Assembly (NCBI RefSeq): GCF_001426905.1
Contig: NZ_LMFQ01000021.1
Coordinates: 443,334 to 507,333, forward strand
DNA length: 64,000 nt
DNA from: Caulobacter sp. Root1455
GTDB lineage: Bacteria; Pseudomonadota; Alphaproteobacteria; Caulobacterales; Caulobacteraceae
Direction: 5' to 3'
Below are positions 1 to 8,237 of this stretch, piece after piece; position 1 is the first letter of the stretch; every line of letters starts with the position of its first letter. The notes beneath the pieces were generated by a model, which searched no databases, had not been told where the DNA came from, and saw only the letters and a program-made list of their open reading frames with translations. Position numbers and translations under genes: made by a program.

Positions 1-123
1 ATGCTGGCCGGTCCGCTGTTCGGCCTGGCGATCGGCGGTCCCTACTGGCTGGGGGCGGTGTTGATGCTGCCGGCGGTCGCCTTCGCCCTGACGATCGAAA
101 GCCGGGTCAAGGCCGCCGCGTAA
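1..123 (+). CDS. C-terminal end of a membrane transporter (partial, probably MFS)
   Basis: The open frame enters from the left edge and stops at TAA 121-123, so only 40 residues are visible. They form one hydrophobic stretch (about residues 1-34, rich in Leu, Gly, Ala and Val) followed by a short basic tail ending in KAAA. This is what the last transmembrane helix of a multi-pass transporter such as an MFS permease looks like, but the family cannot be proved from this fragment. The ATG at position 1 is an internal methionine or chance start, because the frame has no upstream limit here. Confidence 0.5.
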   Translation: MLAGPLFGLAIGGPYWLGAVLMLPAVAFALTIESRVKAAA

Positions 124-170
124 GGCGCTTGCGTTCCGCGCCCCTTTCCCGTACTAACCCCGCCTTTCCG

Positions 171-205
171 GAACCGCCTGGCCAATTGGCATGCCATGGC
201 GGTTC
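171..205 (+). promoter_or_regulatory. Stem-loop in the leader of rpmI-rplT
   Basis: GAACCGCC (171-178) and GGCGGTTC (198-205) form a perfect 8-bp stem around a 19-nt loop, 45 nt before the rpmI start. No T-run follows, so it is not a standard intrinsic terminator. L20 operons are often controlled by an mRNA structure bound by L20; that role here is inference. Confidence 0.35.
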
Positions 206-250
206 GTCATGCTATCTAGAGGACGGGGCGGTTAAGCGCTCCGACGCGAA

Positions 251-451
251 ATGCCTAAGTTGAAGACCAAGTCGGGCGCCAAGAAGCGCTTCAAGATCAC
301 GGCCACGGGCCTGCTGAAAGCCGGCGTCGCCGGCAAGCGTCACCGTCTGATCGGCCACAACGGCAAGTACATCCGCCAAAACCGCGGCACGAAGGTCATG
401 AGCGAATCCGACGCCAAGACCATCCGTTCGTACCTGCCCTACGGCCTTTAA
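251..451 (+). CDS. rpmI: 50S ribosomal protein L35
   Basis: The 66-residue product is a small basic protein starting [17 protein letters not shown], the typical bL35 N-terminus, and it ends in the conserved region with the run of Arg and Leu residues (IRSYLPYGL). The length is normal for the family. It is a component of the large ribosomal subunit. It lies 13 nt before rplT and is surely co-transcribed with it. infC is not immediately upstream, unlike the enterobacterial infC-rpmI-rplT order. Confidence 0.97.
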   Translation: MPKLKTKSGAKKRFKITATGLLKAGVAGKRHRLIGHNGKYIRQNRGTKVMSESDAKTIRSYLPYGL

Positions 452-464
452 GGAGCGCTGACAC

Positions 465-824
465 ATGGCTCGCGTTAAACGTGGCGTCACCGCCCACGCC
501 AAGCACAAGAAGGTTCTTGAACAGGCGAAGGGCTTCTACGGCCGCCGCAAGAACACCATCCGCACCGCCAAGGCCGCCGTCGACAAGGCCGGCCAGTACG
601 CGTACCGCGACCGCAAGGTGCGCAAGCGCGCCTTCCGTTCGCTGTGGATCCAACGCATCAACGCCGGCGCTCGCGTCGAGGGCTTCACCTACTCGCAGTT
701 TATCCACGGCCTGGACGTGGCGGGTATCGTGATCGACCGCAAGGTCCTCTCGGACATCGCGGGTCAAGACCCGGTCGCGTTCAAGGCCATCGCTGACAAG
801 GTCCGCGCCGCCCTGGCCGCTTAA
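465..824 (+). CDS. rplT: 50S ribosomal protein L20
   Basis: The 119-residue basic protein begins [18 protein letters not shown] and contains [26 protein letters not shown] sequence, a clear bL20 signature, at the usual length. L20 binds 23S rRNA early in large-subunit assembly. A short spacer separates it from rpmI, and a strong intrinsic terminator lies 36 nt downstream, so rpmI-rplT forms one transcription unit that ends before pheS. Confidence 0.97.
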
Positions 825-860
825 GGTCTTTTCGGGTTCGTCCCGATTGCGATCTGAAGA

Positions 861-889
861 GCCCTCCGGTGCGAGCCGGAGGGCTTTTT
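861..889 (+). terminator. Intrinsic terminator after rplT
   Basis: GCCCTCCGG (861-869) pairs perfectly with CCGGAGGGC (876-884) across a 6-nt loop and is followed by TTTTT (885-889). This is a textbook rho-independent terminator ending the rpmI-rplT unit. Confidence 0.9.
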
Positions 890-902
890 GCTGCCTGGCC
901 TT

Positions 903-1046
903 CTTCTCCTCACCCGTGAAACGGGGGAGGTGGCGCGATGCGCAGCATCGTGACGGAGGGGGCGCTCGGCCGCCGCAGGGACGCCCCCTCCGTCACGTCG
1001 CGTATCCGCGACGCGCCACCTCCCCCGCGATGCGGGTGAGGAGAAG
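903..1046. repeat. Nested palindromic intergenic element, copy A
   Basis: The outer arms CTTCTCCTCACCC (903-915) and GGGTGAGGAGAAG (1034-1046) are perfect inverted copies. Inside them lie GGGGGAGGTGGCGCG and its partner CGCGCCACCTCCCCC, then GTGACGGAGGGGGCG and CGCCCCCTCCGTCAC. The whole 144 bp therefore folds back on itself. It sits between rplT and pheS. Two other elements of the same design are at 4994-5125 and 9126-9263. Confidence 0.8.
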
Positions 1047-1106
1047 GGGTTCTGCCCCAAGTATCGGTTCAACCTCCGCCCCAAATCCTCTAGACGGAAC
1101 CCCGTC

Positions 1107-2180
1107 ATGACCGATCTCACCACTCTCGAAGCCGACGTGCTGGCGCAAGTCGCCGCCGCCGGCGATCTCGCCGCCCTCGACGCCGTGCGCGTCTCCGCCC
1201 TGGGCAAGACCGGCTCGATCTCGGGCCTGCTCAAGACGTTGGGCGCCATGAGCCCCGACGAGCGCAAGGAGCGCGGCGCGGCGATCAACGTCCTGCGCGA
1301 CCGCGTGCAGAGCGCGCTGAACGACAAGAAGGCCGCGCTGGAAGCCGCCGCCCTCGACGCGCGCCTGGCCAGCGAGACCCTGGACCTGACCCTGCCCGCC
1401 CCGCACCGCCGTCGCGGCAGCGTCCATCCCACCATGCAGACCATGGACGAGATGATCGCCATCTTCGCCGAGATGGGCTTCGCCGTGGCCGAGGGTCCGG
1501 ACATCGAGGACGACTTCCACAACTTCACGGCCCTGAACTTCCCCGAGAAGCACCCGGCCCGCGAGATGCACGACACCTTCTTCTTCAATCCGAAGGAGTC
1601 CGGCGAGCGCATGCTGCTGCGCACCCACACCAGCCCCGTGCAGGTGCGGACCATGGTCTCGCAGAAGCCGCCGATCCGGATCATCGCCCCGGGCCGCACC
1701 TATCGCTGCGACAGCGACGCCACCCACACGCCGATGTTCCACCAGGTCGAGGGTCTGGTGATCGACAAGGGCATCCACATGGGCCACCTGAAGTGGACCC
1801 TGGAGACCTTCATCGCCCGGTTCTTCGAGACAGACGCGGTGACGACGCAGTTCCGGCCGCACCACTTCCCGTTCACCGAGCCGTCGGCCGAGATGGACGT
1901 GCAGTGCGATCGCTCGGGCGGCGAGATCAAGATCGGCCAGGGGACCAGCTGGCTCGAGATCCTGGGCTGCGGGATGGTTCACCCCAACGTCCTGCGCGCC
2001 TGCGGCATCGATCCGGACGAGTACCAGGGCTTCGCGTTCGGCATGGGCGTCGACCGGCTGGGGATGCTGAAATACGGCATGCCTGACCTGCGCGACATGT
2101 TCAGCTCGGACGGCCGCTGGCTGGACCACTACGGCTTCAGCGCCTTCGCCGCACCGAACGCCGCTTCGGGACTGAGCTGA
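1107..2180 (+). CDS. pheS: Phenylalanine--tRNA ligase alpha subunit
   Basis: The 357-residue protein has the PheS layout: an N-terminal helical coiled-coil region (about residues 1-85) that grips tRNA-Phe, then the class II aminoacyl-tRNA synthetase catalytic core. Visible core pieces are the RHPxxR-like [10 protein letters not shown] segment, the motif 2 region around [20 protein letters not shown] and motif 3 [14 protein letters not shown]. It forms the alpha2-beta2 enzyme with PheT. Its stop shares one base with the start of the next ORF (TGATG), so the pair is translationally coupled. Confidence 0.97.
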   Translation: MTDLTTLEADVLAQVAAAGDLAALDAVRVSALGKTGSISGLLKTLGAMSPDERKERGAAINVLRDRVQSALNDKKAALEAAALDARLASETLDLTLPAPHRRRGSVHPTMQTMDEMIAIFAEMGFAVAEGPDIEDDFHNFTALNFPEKHPAREMHDTFFFNPKESGERMLLRTHTSPVQVRTMVSQKPPIRIIAPGRTYRCDSDATHTPMFHQVEGLVIDKGIHMGHLKWTLETFIARFFETDAVTTQFRPHHFPFTEPSAEMDVQCDRSGGEIKIGQGTSWLEILGCGMVHPNVLRACGIDPDEYQGFAFGMGVDRLGMLKYGMPDLRDMFSSDGRWLDHYGFSAFAAPNAASGLS

Positions 2181-2551
2181 TGGACGCGGCCGCGCACATC
2201 GATCTGACGGCCACCGTGTTCGAGGGCGTGGAGATTTCGCTCTACGACCTGGCGCGCGCCTGCATGGCCGAGGGCAAGACCTCGATCTCGGACCGCACCT
2301 TCCGCAAGTGCCTGATAACCGGCCCCGCGGTTGTGCTGGTGTTGGACAACGTCGAGTTCAAGAACACCAACTTCGGAAGCCACGGCAGCGACATCCGCGC
2401 CATCGTCCTGCGCCCCGCCAGCCCCAATCAGGTTGTCGGCGCCATCCCTGTCACTCATTGCACCTTCGACGGCTGCCAGTTCCTTGGCCTGGGTTTCACC
2501 GGCTCGGACCTGTTCCTCGATCAGCTGTTGAAGTTGGAAACCAAGGCATGA
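2180..2551 (+). CDS. Uncharacterised 123-residue protein encoded between pheS and pheT
   Basis: I do not recognise a named family with confidence. The product is soluble and has no signal peptide or membrane segment. Its body has the pattern of short beta strands ([45 protein letters not shown]) reminiscent of pentapeptide-repeat or right-handed beta-helix proteins. It starts on the last base of the pheS stop and overlaps the pheT start by 4 nt (ATGA), so it is translated as part of the pheST operon. Its codon use matches its neighbours. Translational coupling on both sides argues that it is a real gene, perhaps linked to PheRS, but that is inference. Confidence 0.8.
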   Translation: MDAAAHIDLTATVFEGVEISLYDLARACMAEGKTSISDRTFRKCLITGPAVVLVLDNVEFKNTNFGSHGSDIRAIVLRPASPNQVVGAIPVTHCTFDGCQFLGLGFTGSDLFLDQLLKLETKA

Positions 2552-4986
2552 AGTTCACCCTTTCCTGGCTCAAGGACCACCTTGAGACCACCGCCTCGGC
2601 CACCGAAGTCGTCGCCGCCATGACCATGGCCGGCCTTGAGGTCGAGCACGTCACCGATCCCGCCTCGAAGCTGGCCGCCTTCACGGTCGCCAAGATCGTC
2701 GAGGCCGTGCAGCACCCCAACGCCGACCGTCTGCGGGTCTGCCAGGTCGACACCGTCGACGGCCGCAAGGAGATCGTCTGCGGCGCGCCCAACGCCCGTC
2801 CGGGCCTGACCACGGTCTACGCCCCGATCGGCGCCTATGTGCCCGGCCTGGGCGTGACCCTGGTCGAGAAGCCGGTGCGCGGCGTGGTTTCCAACGGCAT
2901 GCTGTGCTCGGGCTCCGAGCTGGAGGCCGACGACGGCTCCGAGGGCATCCTGGAGCTGCCCGACGACCTGGCCGTCGGGACGCCCGCTTCGCAGGCCCTG
3001 GGCATGGAAGCCGTCATCGACTTCGAGGTCACCCCCAACCGCCCCGACTGGCTGGGCGTGGCCGGCATCGCCCGCGACCTGGCCGCGGCCGGCGTCGGGA
3101 CGCTGAAGGAGCTGTCGATCGCCCCCGTGCCGGGGACCTTCCCCTGCCCGATCAGCCTCAAGGTCGACGGCGACGCCTGCCCGGTGTTCAGCGGCCGGCT
3201 GATCAAGGGCGTCAAGAACGGCCCCTCGCCCAAGTGGCTGGCGGACCGGCTGAAGGCCATCGGCCTGCGTCCGATCAACACCCTGGTCGACATCACCAAC
3301 CTGATCACCTACGACCGCGCCCGGCCGCTGCACGTCTATGACGCGGCCAAGCTGGTCGGGACCGTGATCGAGGCGCGCCTGGGCCATCATGGCGTCAACG
3401 GCGACGAGCACCTGATCGCGCTGGACGGCAAGACCTACGACCTGACTCCGGAAATGTCGGTGATCTCCGACGCCGCCGGCGAGCGGCCGATCGGCATCGG
3501 CGGCGTCATGGGCGGCGAGAGCACCGGCTGCTCGGACGACACCGTCGACGTCTTCGTGGAAAGCGCCTGGTTCGACCCGATTCGCACCGCCCAGACCGGC
3601 CGCGCGACCGGCATCAACAGCGACGCCCAGTACCGGTTCGCCCGCACGGTCGACACCGGCTCGCTGGTGCCTGGCCTGGAGCTGGCGACCAAGCTGATCC
3701 TTGAGCTGTGCGGCGGCGAGGCCTCGGACATCGTGGTGGCGGGGCAGGCTCCGGCCGCGCCGGGCCCGATCCTGTTCGACCCGGCCTATGTCGAGGCCCT
3801 GTCGGGCCTGGCCATCGAACCCGAGCGCACGCTGAAGATCCTGACGGACCTGGGCTTCACGATCGCCCCGCCGACCGACGTCTCGACCGCCGAGTTCGCC
3901 ACCCACGCCGAGAGCCTGGTCTGCGTCACCCCGCCGACCTTCCGCCGCGACGTGCAGGGCAAGGCCGACCTGGTGGAGGAAGTGGCCCGCATCGCCGGCT
4001 ACGCCGCCCTGCCCTCCACCCCGCTGCCGGAAACCGCGCGCGCGGTCGGCGGCGTGCTGACCGCCCGCCAGGCCCGGGCCCGCATCGCCCGCCGCGCCCT
4101 GGCGGCGGCCGGCTACAACGAGGCGGTGACCTGGAGCTTCACCAGCCAGAAGATCGCGGCGCTGTTCGGCGGCGGCGCGGCGGAACTGGTGCTGGCCAAT
4201 CCGATCGCCTCGGAACTGGACTGCATGCGCCCGTCGATCCTGCCCAACCTGATCGAGGCGGCCGGACGCAACGCTCGCCAGGGCTTCGCGGACGCCGCCC
4301 TGTTCGAGGTGGGCCCGGTGTTCTTCGGCGACCGTCCGCAGGACCAGAAGACCACCATCGCCGCCATCCTGGCCCCCCGGGCCCCGCGCGGCTGGGACAA
4401 GGCGGACGCGGAAGACGTGTTCACCGTCAAGGCCGACCTGATGGCCCTGCTGGAGGAGATCGGGGCGCCGGTCGCTTCGCTGCAGACCGCCCAGGGCTCG
4501 GCCTCGTCCTGGTGGCACCCGGGCCGCTCGGCGCGCCTGCAGCTGGGTCCCAAGGCGGTCCTGGCCGAGTTCGGCGAGCTGCATCCGGTGGTGCTGAAGG
4601 CCCTGGACGTGGCCGGCCCGGTCTATGGCTTCGAGATCACCCTGGAAGCCGTGCCCGAGCCGAAGAAGAAGTCGGTCAAGACCAAGCCGGCCTTCACGCC
4701 CTCGCCGCTGATGCCCCTGACCCGCGACTTCGCCTTCGTGGCCGACAAGGCCAAGGCGGCGGGCGACCTGGTCAAGGCCGCGGCCGGCGCCGACAAGGCG
4801 CTGATCGACGCGGTGCGGGTGTTCGACGTCTACGAGGGCCCCGGCGTGCCGGAAGGCTCCAAGTCGGTCGCCCTCGAGGTCGTCGTCCAGCCGCGCGACA
4901 AGACCCTGACCGAGGCCGAGATCGAGGCCCTGTCGGCCAGGATCGTCGCGGCGGTCGAGAAGGCGGGCGGGAAGCTGCGGGGCTGA
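2548..4986 (+). CDS. pheT: Phenylalanine--tRNA ligase beta subunit
   Basis: I chose ATG 2548 ([12 protein letters not shown]), which overlaps the preceding stop as ATGA. The frame is open further upstream, but only as an extension into the preceding gene. The 812-residue product has the PheT domain order: EMAP/tRNA-binding fold (about 40-150, containing [13 protein letters not shown]), B3/B4 editing domain, B5 domain (around 400-490, with [22 protein letters not shown]), catalytic-like core and the C-terminal anticodon-binding FDX-ACB domain (about 715-812). It completes the phenylalanyl-tRNA synthetase. Confidence 0.97.
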   Translation: MKFTLSWLKDHLETTASATEVVAAMTMAGLEVEHVTDPASKLAAFTVAKIVEAVQHPNADRLRVCQVDTVDGRKEIVCGAPNARPGLTTVYAPIGAYVPGLGVTLVEKPVRGVVSNGMLCSGSELEADDGSEGILELPDDLAVGTPASQALGMEAVIDFEVTPNRPDWLGVAGIARDLAAAGVGTLKELSIAPVPGTFPCPISLKVDGDACPVFSGRLIKGVKNGPSPKWLADRLKAIGLRPINTLVDITNLITYDRARPLHVYDAAKLVGTVIEARLGHHGVNGDEHLIALDGKTYDLTPEMSVISDAAGERPIGIGGVMGGESTGCSDDTVDVFVESAWFDPIRTAQTGRATGINSDAQYRFARTVDTGSLVPGLELATKLILELCGGEASDIVVAGQAPAAPGPILFDPAYVEALSGLAIEPERTLKILTDLGFTIAPPTDVSTAEFATHAESLVCVTPPTFRRDVQGKADLVEEVARIAGYAALPSTPLPETARAVGGVLTARQARARIARRALAAAGYNEAVTWSFTSQKIAALFGGGAAELVLANPIASELDCMRPSILPNLIEAAGRNARQGFADAALFEVGPVFFGDRPQDQKTTIAAILAPRAPRGWDKADAEDVFTVKADLMALLEEIGAPVASLQTAQGSASSWWHPGRSARLQLGPKAVLAEFGELHPVVLKALDVAGPVYGFEITLEAVPEPKKKSVKTKPAFTPSPLMPLTRDFAFVADKAKAAGDLVKAAAGADKALIDAVRVFDVYEGPGVPEGSKSVALEVVVQPRDKTLTEAEIEALSARIVAAVEKAGGKLRG

Positions 4987-4993
4987 GGCTCAC

Positions 4994-5125
4994 GCACTTG
5001 CCCCCACCTGACCGCTTCGCGGTCTGTCCGCCCCCATAGGGGGCGGAGGACGCGCGTTGCGCCGGCGGCTCCTCTTCCCCCTCTGGGGGAAGACGGTCGC
5101 GAAGCGACCCGTAGGGGGCAGGTGC
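4994..5125. repeat. Nested palindromic intergenic element, copy B
   Basis: GCACTTGCCCCCACCTG...GCTTCGCG at the left is mirrored by CGCGAAGC...GTAGGGGGCAGGTGC at the right (ending 5125), with further palindromes inside (CCGCTTCGCGG; CTTCCCCCTCTGGGGGAAG). The design matches copies A and C. It directly follows pheT and may help to end its transcript. Confidence 0.75.
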
Positions 5126-5195
5126 TAGCCGCCTGAGCGCGAACGCACATTTCTTGCGCACCACGCCCCAATCACCGCCCAAGCACGGCAAGACC

Positions 5196-5224
5196 TTGCG
5201 CCGGGCCCAAGCCCACGCTAACTG
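5196..5224 (+). promoter_or_regulatory. Candidate housekeeping promoter
   Basis: TTGCGCC (5196-5202) and GCTAACTG (5217-5224) are separated by 14 nt, which fits the Caulobacter sigma-73 pattern TTGACGS-N10-14-GCTANAWC with three mismatches. It would drive the small ORF at 5255 and, by read-through, the ACT-like genes. Confidence 0.45.
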
Positions 5225-5254
5225 TGTAATCGCACACGGAGTTTCCGCGCCATC

Positions 5255-5401
5255 ATGCTTACGCAGCTGGCCATGAACGTTCTGATCGCGACCGGCCTCA
5301 CCGCCGGCGTCGCGATCGCGTGCGCGCGCACCATTATGATGCAGGCCAAGATTAAAACCGTTCGTGTGCGAACGGGGCAGCACAGGCGCGCGGTCGACTA
5401 G
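5255..5401 (+). CDS. Small 48-residue protein with one membrane segment, or leader ORF
   Basis: ATG 5255 to TAG 5399-5401 encodes 48 residues. Residues 4-24 are hydrophobic and rich in Leu, Ile, Val, Thr and Ala; the second half is basic (KIKTVRVRTGQHRRAVD). It sits between a plausible promoter and an intrinsic terminator, which supports its being transcribed. It could be a real small membrane protein or a leader peptide for the downstream ACT-like genes. No strong ribosome-binding site is visible (upstream sequence GGAGTTTCCGCGCCATC), so confidence is moderate. Confidence 0.45.
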   Translation: MLTQLAMNVLIATGLTAGVAIACARTIMMQAKIKTVRVRTGQHRRAVD

Positions 5402-5437
5402 ACGACCACCACAGCCGAAGATCGCAAGATCCGCAAA

Positions 5438-5467
5438 GCCCCGCTTCCCACAAGGAGCGGGGTTTTT
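5438..5467 (+). terminator. Intrinsic terminator / possible attenuator before the ACT-like genes
   Basis: CCCCGCT (5439-5445) pairs with AGCGGGG (5456-5462) and is followed by TTTTT (5463-5467). The flanks GCAAA and TTTGC extend the stem imperfectly. It lies 38 nt after the small ORF and 49 nt before the ACT-like gene start. CGGGGC at 5373-5378 could pair with GCCCCG (5438-5443) as an alternative fold. Confidence 0.75.
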
Positions 5468-5515
5468 GCTGTGCGGTCGTCGGTCCTTCCACAAACCCAA
5501 AGGACCTTGAAACCC

Positions 5516-5812
5516 ATGAGCTACCTGCCTTCCCCACCCGCCTTCAATTCCGACCACGAAGGCGTCACCGTCCACCAGCTGCTGTTGGCCGCCCAGGACG
5601 CGCCCTCGGCGCTGGAAGCCGTCCGCCAGGGCCTGGCCGACAGCGGGGCCGAGCTGTGCGCCCTGTCGATGAAGCCGGTCGGCCAGATCGTCGAGGGGTC
5701 CTTGCGCGTCCGTCACCTCAGCGACCAGGCCGCCCGACTGTTGGCCCGCGACCTGGCCGCCTGGCCGGGCGTCACCTCGGCCAGCGTCGAGCATCAGTGG
5801 GTGCGGCCGTGA
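5516..5812 (+). CDS. Small ACT-like domain protein (first of a pair)
   Basis: I chose ATG 5516 (MSYLPSPPAFNS) rather than an upstream ATG at 5471 that would lie just after the terminator. The 98-residue product has the alternating strand/helix pattern of an ACT domain: a strand region, a helix AALEAVRQGLADSGAEL-like, a strand around CALSMKPVGQIVEGSLRVRHL, a second helix and a final strand SASVEHQWV. ACT domains usually bind amino acids and regulate enzymes such as acetolactate synthase. The fold assignment is inference from pattern, not from a diagnostic motif. It overlaps the next gene by 4 nt (GTGA). Confidence 0.65.
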   Translation: MSYLPSPPAFNSDHEGVTVHQLLLAAQDAPSALEAVRQGLADSGAELCALSMKPVGQIVEGSLRVRHLSDQAARLLARDLAAWPGVTSASVEHQWVRP

Positions 5813-6081
5813 GCGCGCTCAAATCCTCCAAGGACGGAGAAGACGACAAACGCCGGCTGTTCCTGGTGATCGCCGACGACACGCCCGACGCCCTGATGCG
5901 GGTGTTGGGCGTGGCCAACGTCCAGCAGACCCGTCTGCGCGCCTTGAGCGCCCAGCCGGACGGCGCGGGCCTTTCCATCCGCCTGGAGCTGGACGATCAA
6001 GGCGACGAGCGGGCCCAGATCCTGGCCGCCCGCCTGTCGGCCTGTCCGTCGGTGCGCGGCGTCGGCTTCGGCTGGCGATAG
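5809..6081 (+). CDS. Small ACT-like domain protein (second of a pair)
   Basis: GTG 5809 overlaps the stop of the previous gene (GTGA), giving 90 residues. After a charged N-terminal tail (KSSKDGEDDKRR) there is a strand LFLVIADDTPDALMRVLGV typical of the start of an ACT domain, the segment LRALSAQPDGAGLSIRLEL, a helix AQILAARLSACPSV and the closing strand GVGFGW. The pair probably forms a regulatory hetero-oligomer, as IlvM/IlvN-type subunits do. No biosynthetic enzyme is adjacent, so the regulated partner is unknown. Confidence 0.65.
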   Translation: MSALKSSKDGEDDKRRLFLVIADDTPDALMRVLGVANVQQTRLRALSAQPDGAGLSIRLELDDQGDERAQILAARLSACPSVRGVGFGWR

Positions 6082-6140
6082 GGTGTAACCTTTCGCCCGC
6101 CTGATCCGTATCTAGAGGCACGTCCTCCCGGAGCCGCCCG

Positions 6141-6752
6141 ATGATCCGCCGCCTGCCCGTTCTGATCGCCGTCCTGATCGCCAGTTTCGCCGCCATCGTG
6201 CTGCCCGCCGACGTCCTGGCCGCGTCGAAGCCCGCCCCGCCGCAGACCGCCGTGTTCGCCGGCGGCTGCTTCTGGTGCATGGAGAACGACATGCGCGGCA
6301 TTCCCGGCGTGCTGAAGGTCGAGAGCGGCTACACCGGCGGCCACGTCGACAAGCCCAGCTATCGCGACGTGACCAGCGAGACCTCGGGCCACTACGAGTC
6401 GGTGCGCGTCACCTACGACCCGGCCAAGATCGACTACGGCTTCCTGCTCTACAAATACTGGAAGCTGGTCGACCCCACCGACGACGGCGGCCAGTTCTGC
6501 GACCGCGGCCCGTCCTATCGTCCGGCGGTGTTCGTCACCCCGGCCCAGCGCCCGATCGCCGAAAAGTCCCGCGCCGAGGCCGCCAAGCGCCTGAAGACCG
6601 GCGTGATGAAGGCCCAGATCCTGGACCTGAAGACCTTCTGGCCGGCCGAGGCTTATCACCGCGACTACGCCAAGAACCACGCGATCGAGTACCACGCCTA
6701 CCGCATGGGCTGCGGCCGCGACCTGCGGCTGAAGCAGGTCTGGGGCGGTTAG
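6141..6752 (+). CDS. msrA: Peptide methionine-S-sulfoxide reductase, exported form
   Basis: MsrA reduces methionine-S-sulfoxide in proteins. The 203-residue product opens with a clear signal peptide (RR, hydrophobic LPVLIAVLIASFAAIVL, likely cleavage after VLAA near residue 28), so it should act in the periplasm. The catalytic motif GGCFWC has the nucleophilic Cys43 and a second Cys46. EYHAYRMGCG near the C-terminus supplies a further resolving cysteine. A second, cytoplasmic-type msrA is at 31759-32412. Confidence 0.93.
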   Translation: MIRRLPVLIAVLIASFAAIVLPADVLAASKPAPPQTAVFAGGCFWCMENDMRGIPGVLKVESGYTGGHVDKPSYRDVTSETSGHYESVRVTYDPAKIDYGFLLYKYWKLVDPTDDGGQFCDRGPSYRPAVFVTPAQRPIAEKSRAEAAKRLKTGVMKAQILDLKTFWPAEAYHRDYAKNHAIEYHAYRMGCGRDLRLKQVWGG

Positions 6753-6871
6753 GGCCGACGAACTAAGGCGCCGCCCGCTTCGAAACCGGCTTTTCCCTGA
6801 TTGGCGCCTGAGGAAGATCAGCATCGACTGCGGTGACGTTCGCTTCCGGCGAACCCGCTGGAGCGCGCGCC

Positions 6872-7408
6872 ATGCCCATGAACAAGCCGTTCGCCGAGCG
6901 CTGGCTGGAACGGAGCCTGTTCGCCTCCCGTTGGCTGCTGGCCCCGATCTATCTGGGCCTGGTGGTCGTGCTGGGCGCGATGATCCTGGTGTTCTTCCAG
7001 GAGCTGATGCACGAGCTGCCGATCATCCTGACCTCCAAGCCGGAGTTCGCGATCATCCTGGCGCTGTCGCTGATCGACCTGTCGCTGACCGGCAACCTGC
7101 TGGTGATCGTCATCCTGGCCGGCTACGAGAACTTCGTGTCGCGGATCGACACCGCCTCCCATGCCGAGCGGCCTCATTGGATGGGATCGGTCGACTATTC
7201 GGGCATGAAGATGAAGCTGATCGCCTCGGTCGCGGCCATCTCGGCGGTTTCGCTGCTCAAGGCGGTCCTGAAGATGAGCGAGGATCCGGACATTCCGTTT
7301 GACCAGCCCCGGCTGGCCTGGCTGATGGGCATCCACCTGACGTTCGTGTTCTCCGGCCTGCTGATGGCGGTCATGGACTGGGTCGCCGGCAAGATCACCA
7401 AGCACTGA
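6872..7408 (+). CDS. YqhA/UPF0114 family membrane protein
   Basis: The 178-residue protein matches the UPF0114 (YqhA) pattern: an N-terminal FAERWLERSLFASRWLLAPIY, three to four hydrophobic segments (roughly 25-50, 60-90, 120-140, 150-170), and the conserved region IDLSLTGNLLVIVILAGYENFVSR followed by KMKLIASVAAISAV. I chose ATG 6872 (MPMNKPF). ATG 6878 is equally possible, and the open frame upstream to 6833 has no good initiation site. The family's function is unknown. Confidence 0.85.
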   Translation: MPMNKPFAERWLERSLFASRWLLAPIYLGLVVVLGAMILVFFQELMHELPIILTSKPEFAIILALSLIDLSLTGNLLVIVILAGYENFVSRIDTASHAERPHWMGSVDYSGMKMKLIASVAAISAVSLLKAVLKMSEDPDIPFDQPRLAWLMGIHLTFVFSGLLMAVMDWVAGKITKH

Positions 7409-7463
7409 ACCTTCGGCGCCCGCGGGCCGTTGTGCTGCCCTAGGCGGCGGGGAGACGACGGCG

Positions 7464-8237
7464 ATGCGCGTGCGGATCGAGACGCGGCTGGACTACGACT
7501 ATCCCGAACGGGCGGAATCCCTGCTGCAAATCGAGGCCGCCGTCGCGCCGGACCAGACGGTTGTCGAGGAGCATCTGAGTTTCGATCCGCCCCTGACCTT
7601 CGTGCGCCGCGACGACCCGGTCAGCGGCGAGCGGCGCGTGGCCTTCGAACACCAGGGCCGGCTGGCCATCGTCTACACCGCCGTGGTCGAGATCGCCCAT
7701 CGCGAGATGGACCTGGCCGGCGCCGTCCAGCACCGGGTCGCCGAACTGCCGATCGAAACCCTGCCCTATCTGCGCGGCAGCCGTTACTGCCCGTCCGACA
7801 CCTTCGAGACCATCGCCGACCAGAAGTTCGGAAACCTGCGCGGCGGCGAGCGCGTCGCGGCCATCGTCGCGTGGATCATCGGACATCTGGAATACCGCCC
7901 GTGCAGCGACTGGCGCACCACCGCCCTGGAGACCTATGTCCAGCGAGCCGGCGTCTGCCGCGACTTCGCCCACCTGGCCGTCACCCTGTGCCGGGCCAGC
8001 GACATTCCGGCCCGGGTGGCCAGCGTCTACGCCCTGGGCCTGCACCCGCCCGACTTCCACGCCGTGGCCGAGGTCTTCGTCGGCGGCCGCTGGCGCCTGC
8101 TGGATCCCACCGGCCTGGCCCCGATCGACGGCCTGGTCCGCATCGCCTACGGCCGCGACGCGGCGGACGTGGCCTTCCTGACCATCTTCGGCCAGGCCAA
8201 CATGGTCAGCCAGAGCGTGACGGTGACGGCGGACTAA
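7464..8237 (+). CDS. Transglutaminase-like cysteine peptidase family protein
   Basis: The 257-residue protein has the transglutaminase-like core in its C-terminal half with the Cys-His-Asp triad visible: Cys165 in AGVCRDFAH, His199 in DFHAVAEVF and Asp214 in LLDPTG. The N-terminal 110 residues are the beta-rich domain common in this bacterial family (COG1305-type). There is no signal peptide, so it is probably cytoplasmic. It ends by sharing its stop with the convergent gene: TAA 8235-8237 overlaps the opposite TAG 8234-8236. Confidence 0.88.
   Translation: MRVRIETRLDYDYPERAESLLQIEAAVAPDQTVVEEHLSFDPPLTFVRRDDPVSGERRVAFEHQGRLAIVYTAVVEIAHREMDLAGAVQHRVAELPIETLPYLRGSRYCPSDTFETIADQKFGNLRGGERVAAIVAWIIGHLEYRPCSDWRTTALETYVQRAGVCRDFAHLAVTLCRASDIPARVASVYALGLHPPDFHAVAEVFVGGRWRLLDPTGLAPIDGLVRIAYGRDAADVAFLTIFGQANMVSQSVTVTAD

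Noticed and set aside
2308..2547. A longer pheT start 80 codons upstream
   Set aside because: The extension runs through the 123-residue ORF in another frame, has Arg/Pro-rich shadow composition, and the family N-terminus MKFTLSWL begins exactly at 2548.
2521..4584. A 687-codon open frame on the minus strand opposite pheT
   Set aside because: It is the antisense shadow of a GC-rich gene: low-complexity Arg/Gly/Asp/His composition, no domain, and pheT on the other strand is certain.
6103..6140. TGATCC before the exported msrA as another ECF promoter
   Set aside because: No TA-starting -10 element stands 17-18 nt downstream (the sequence there is TCCCGG).
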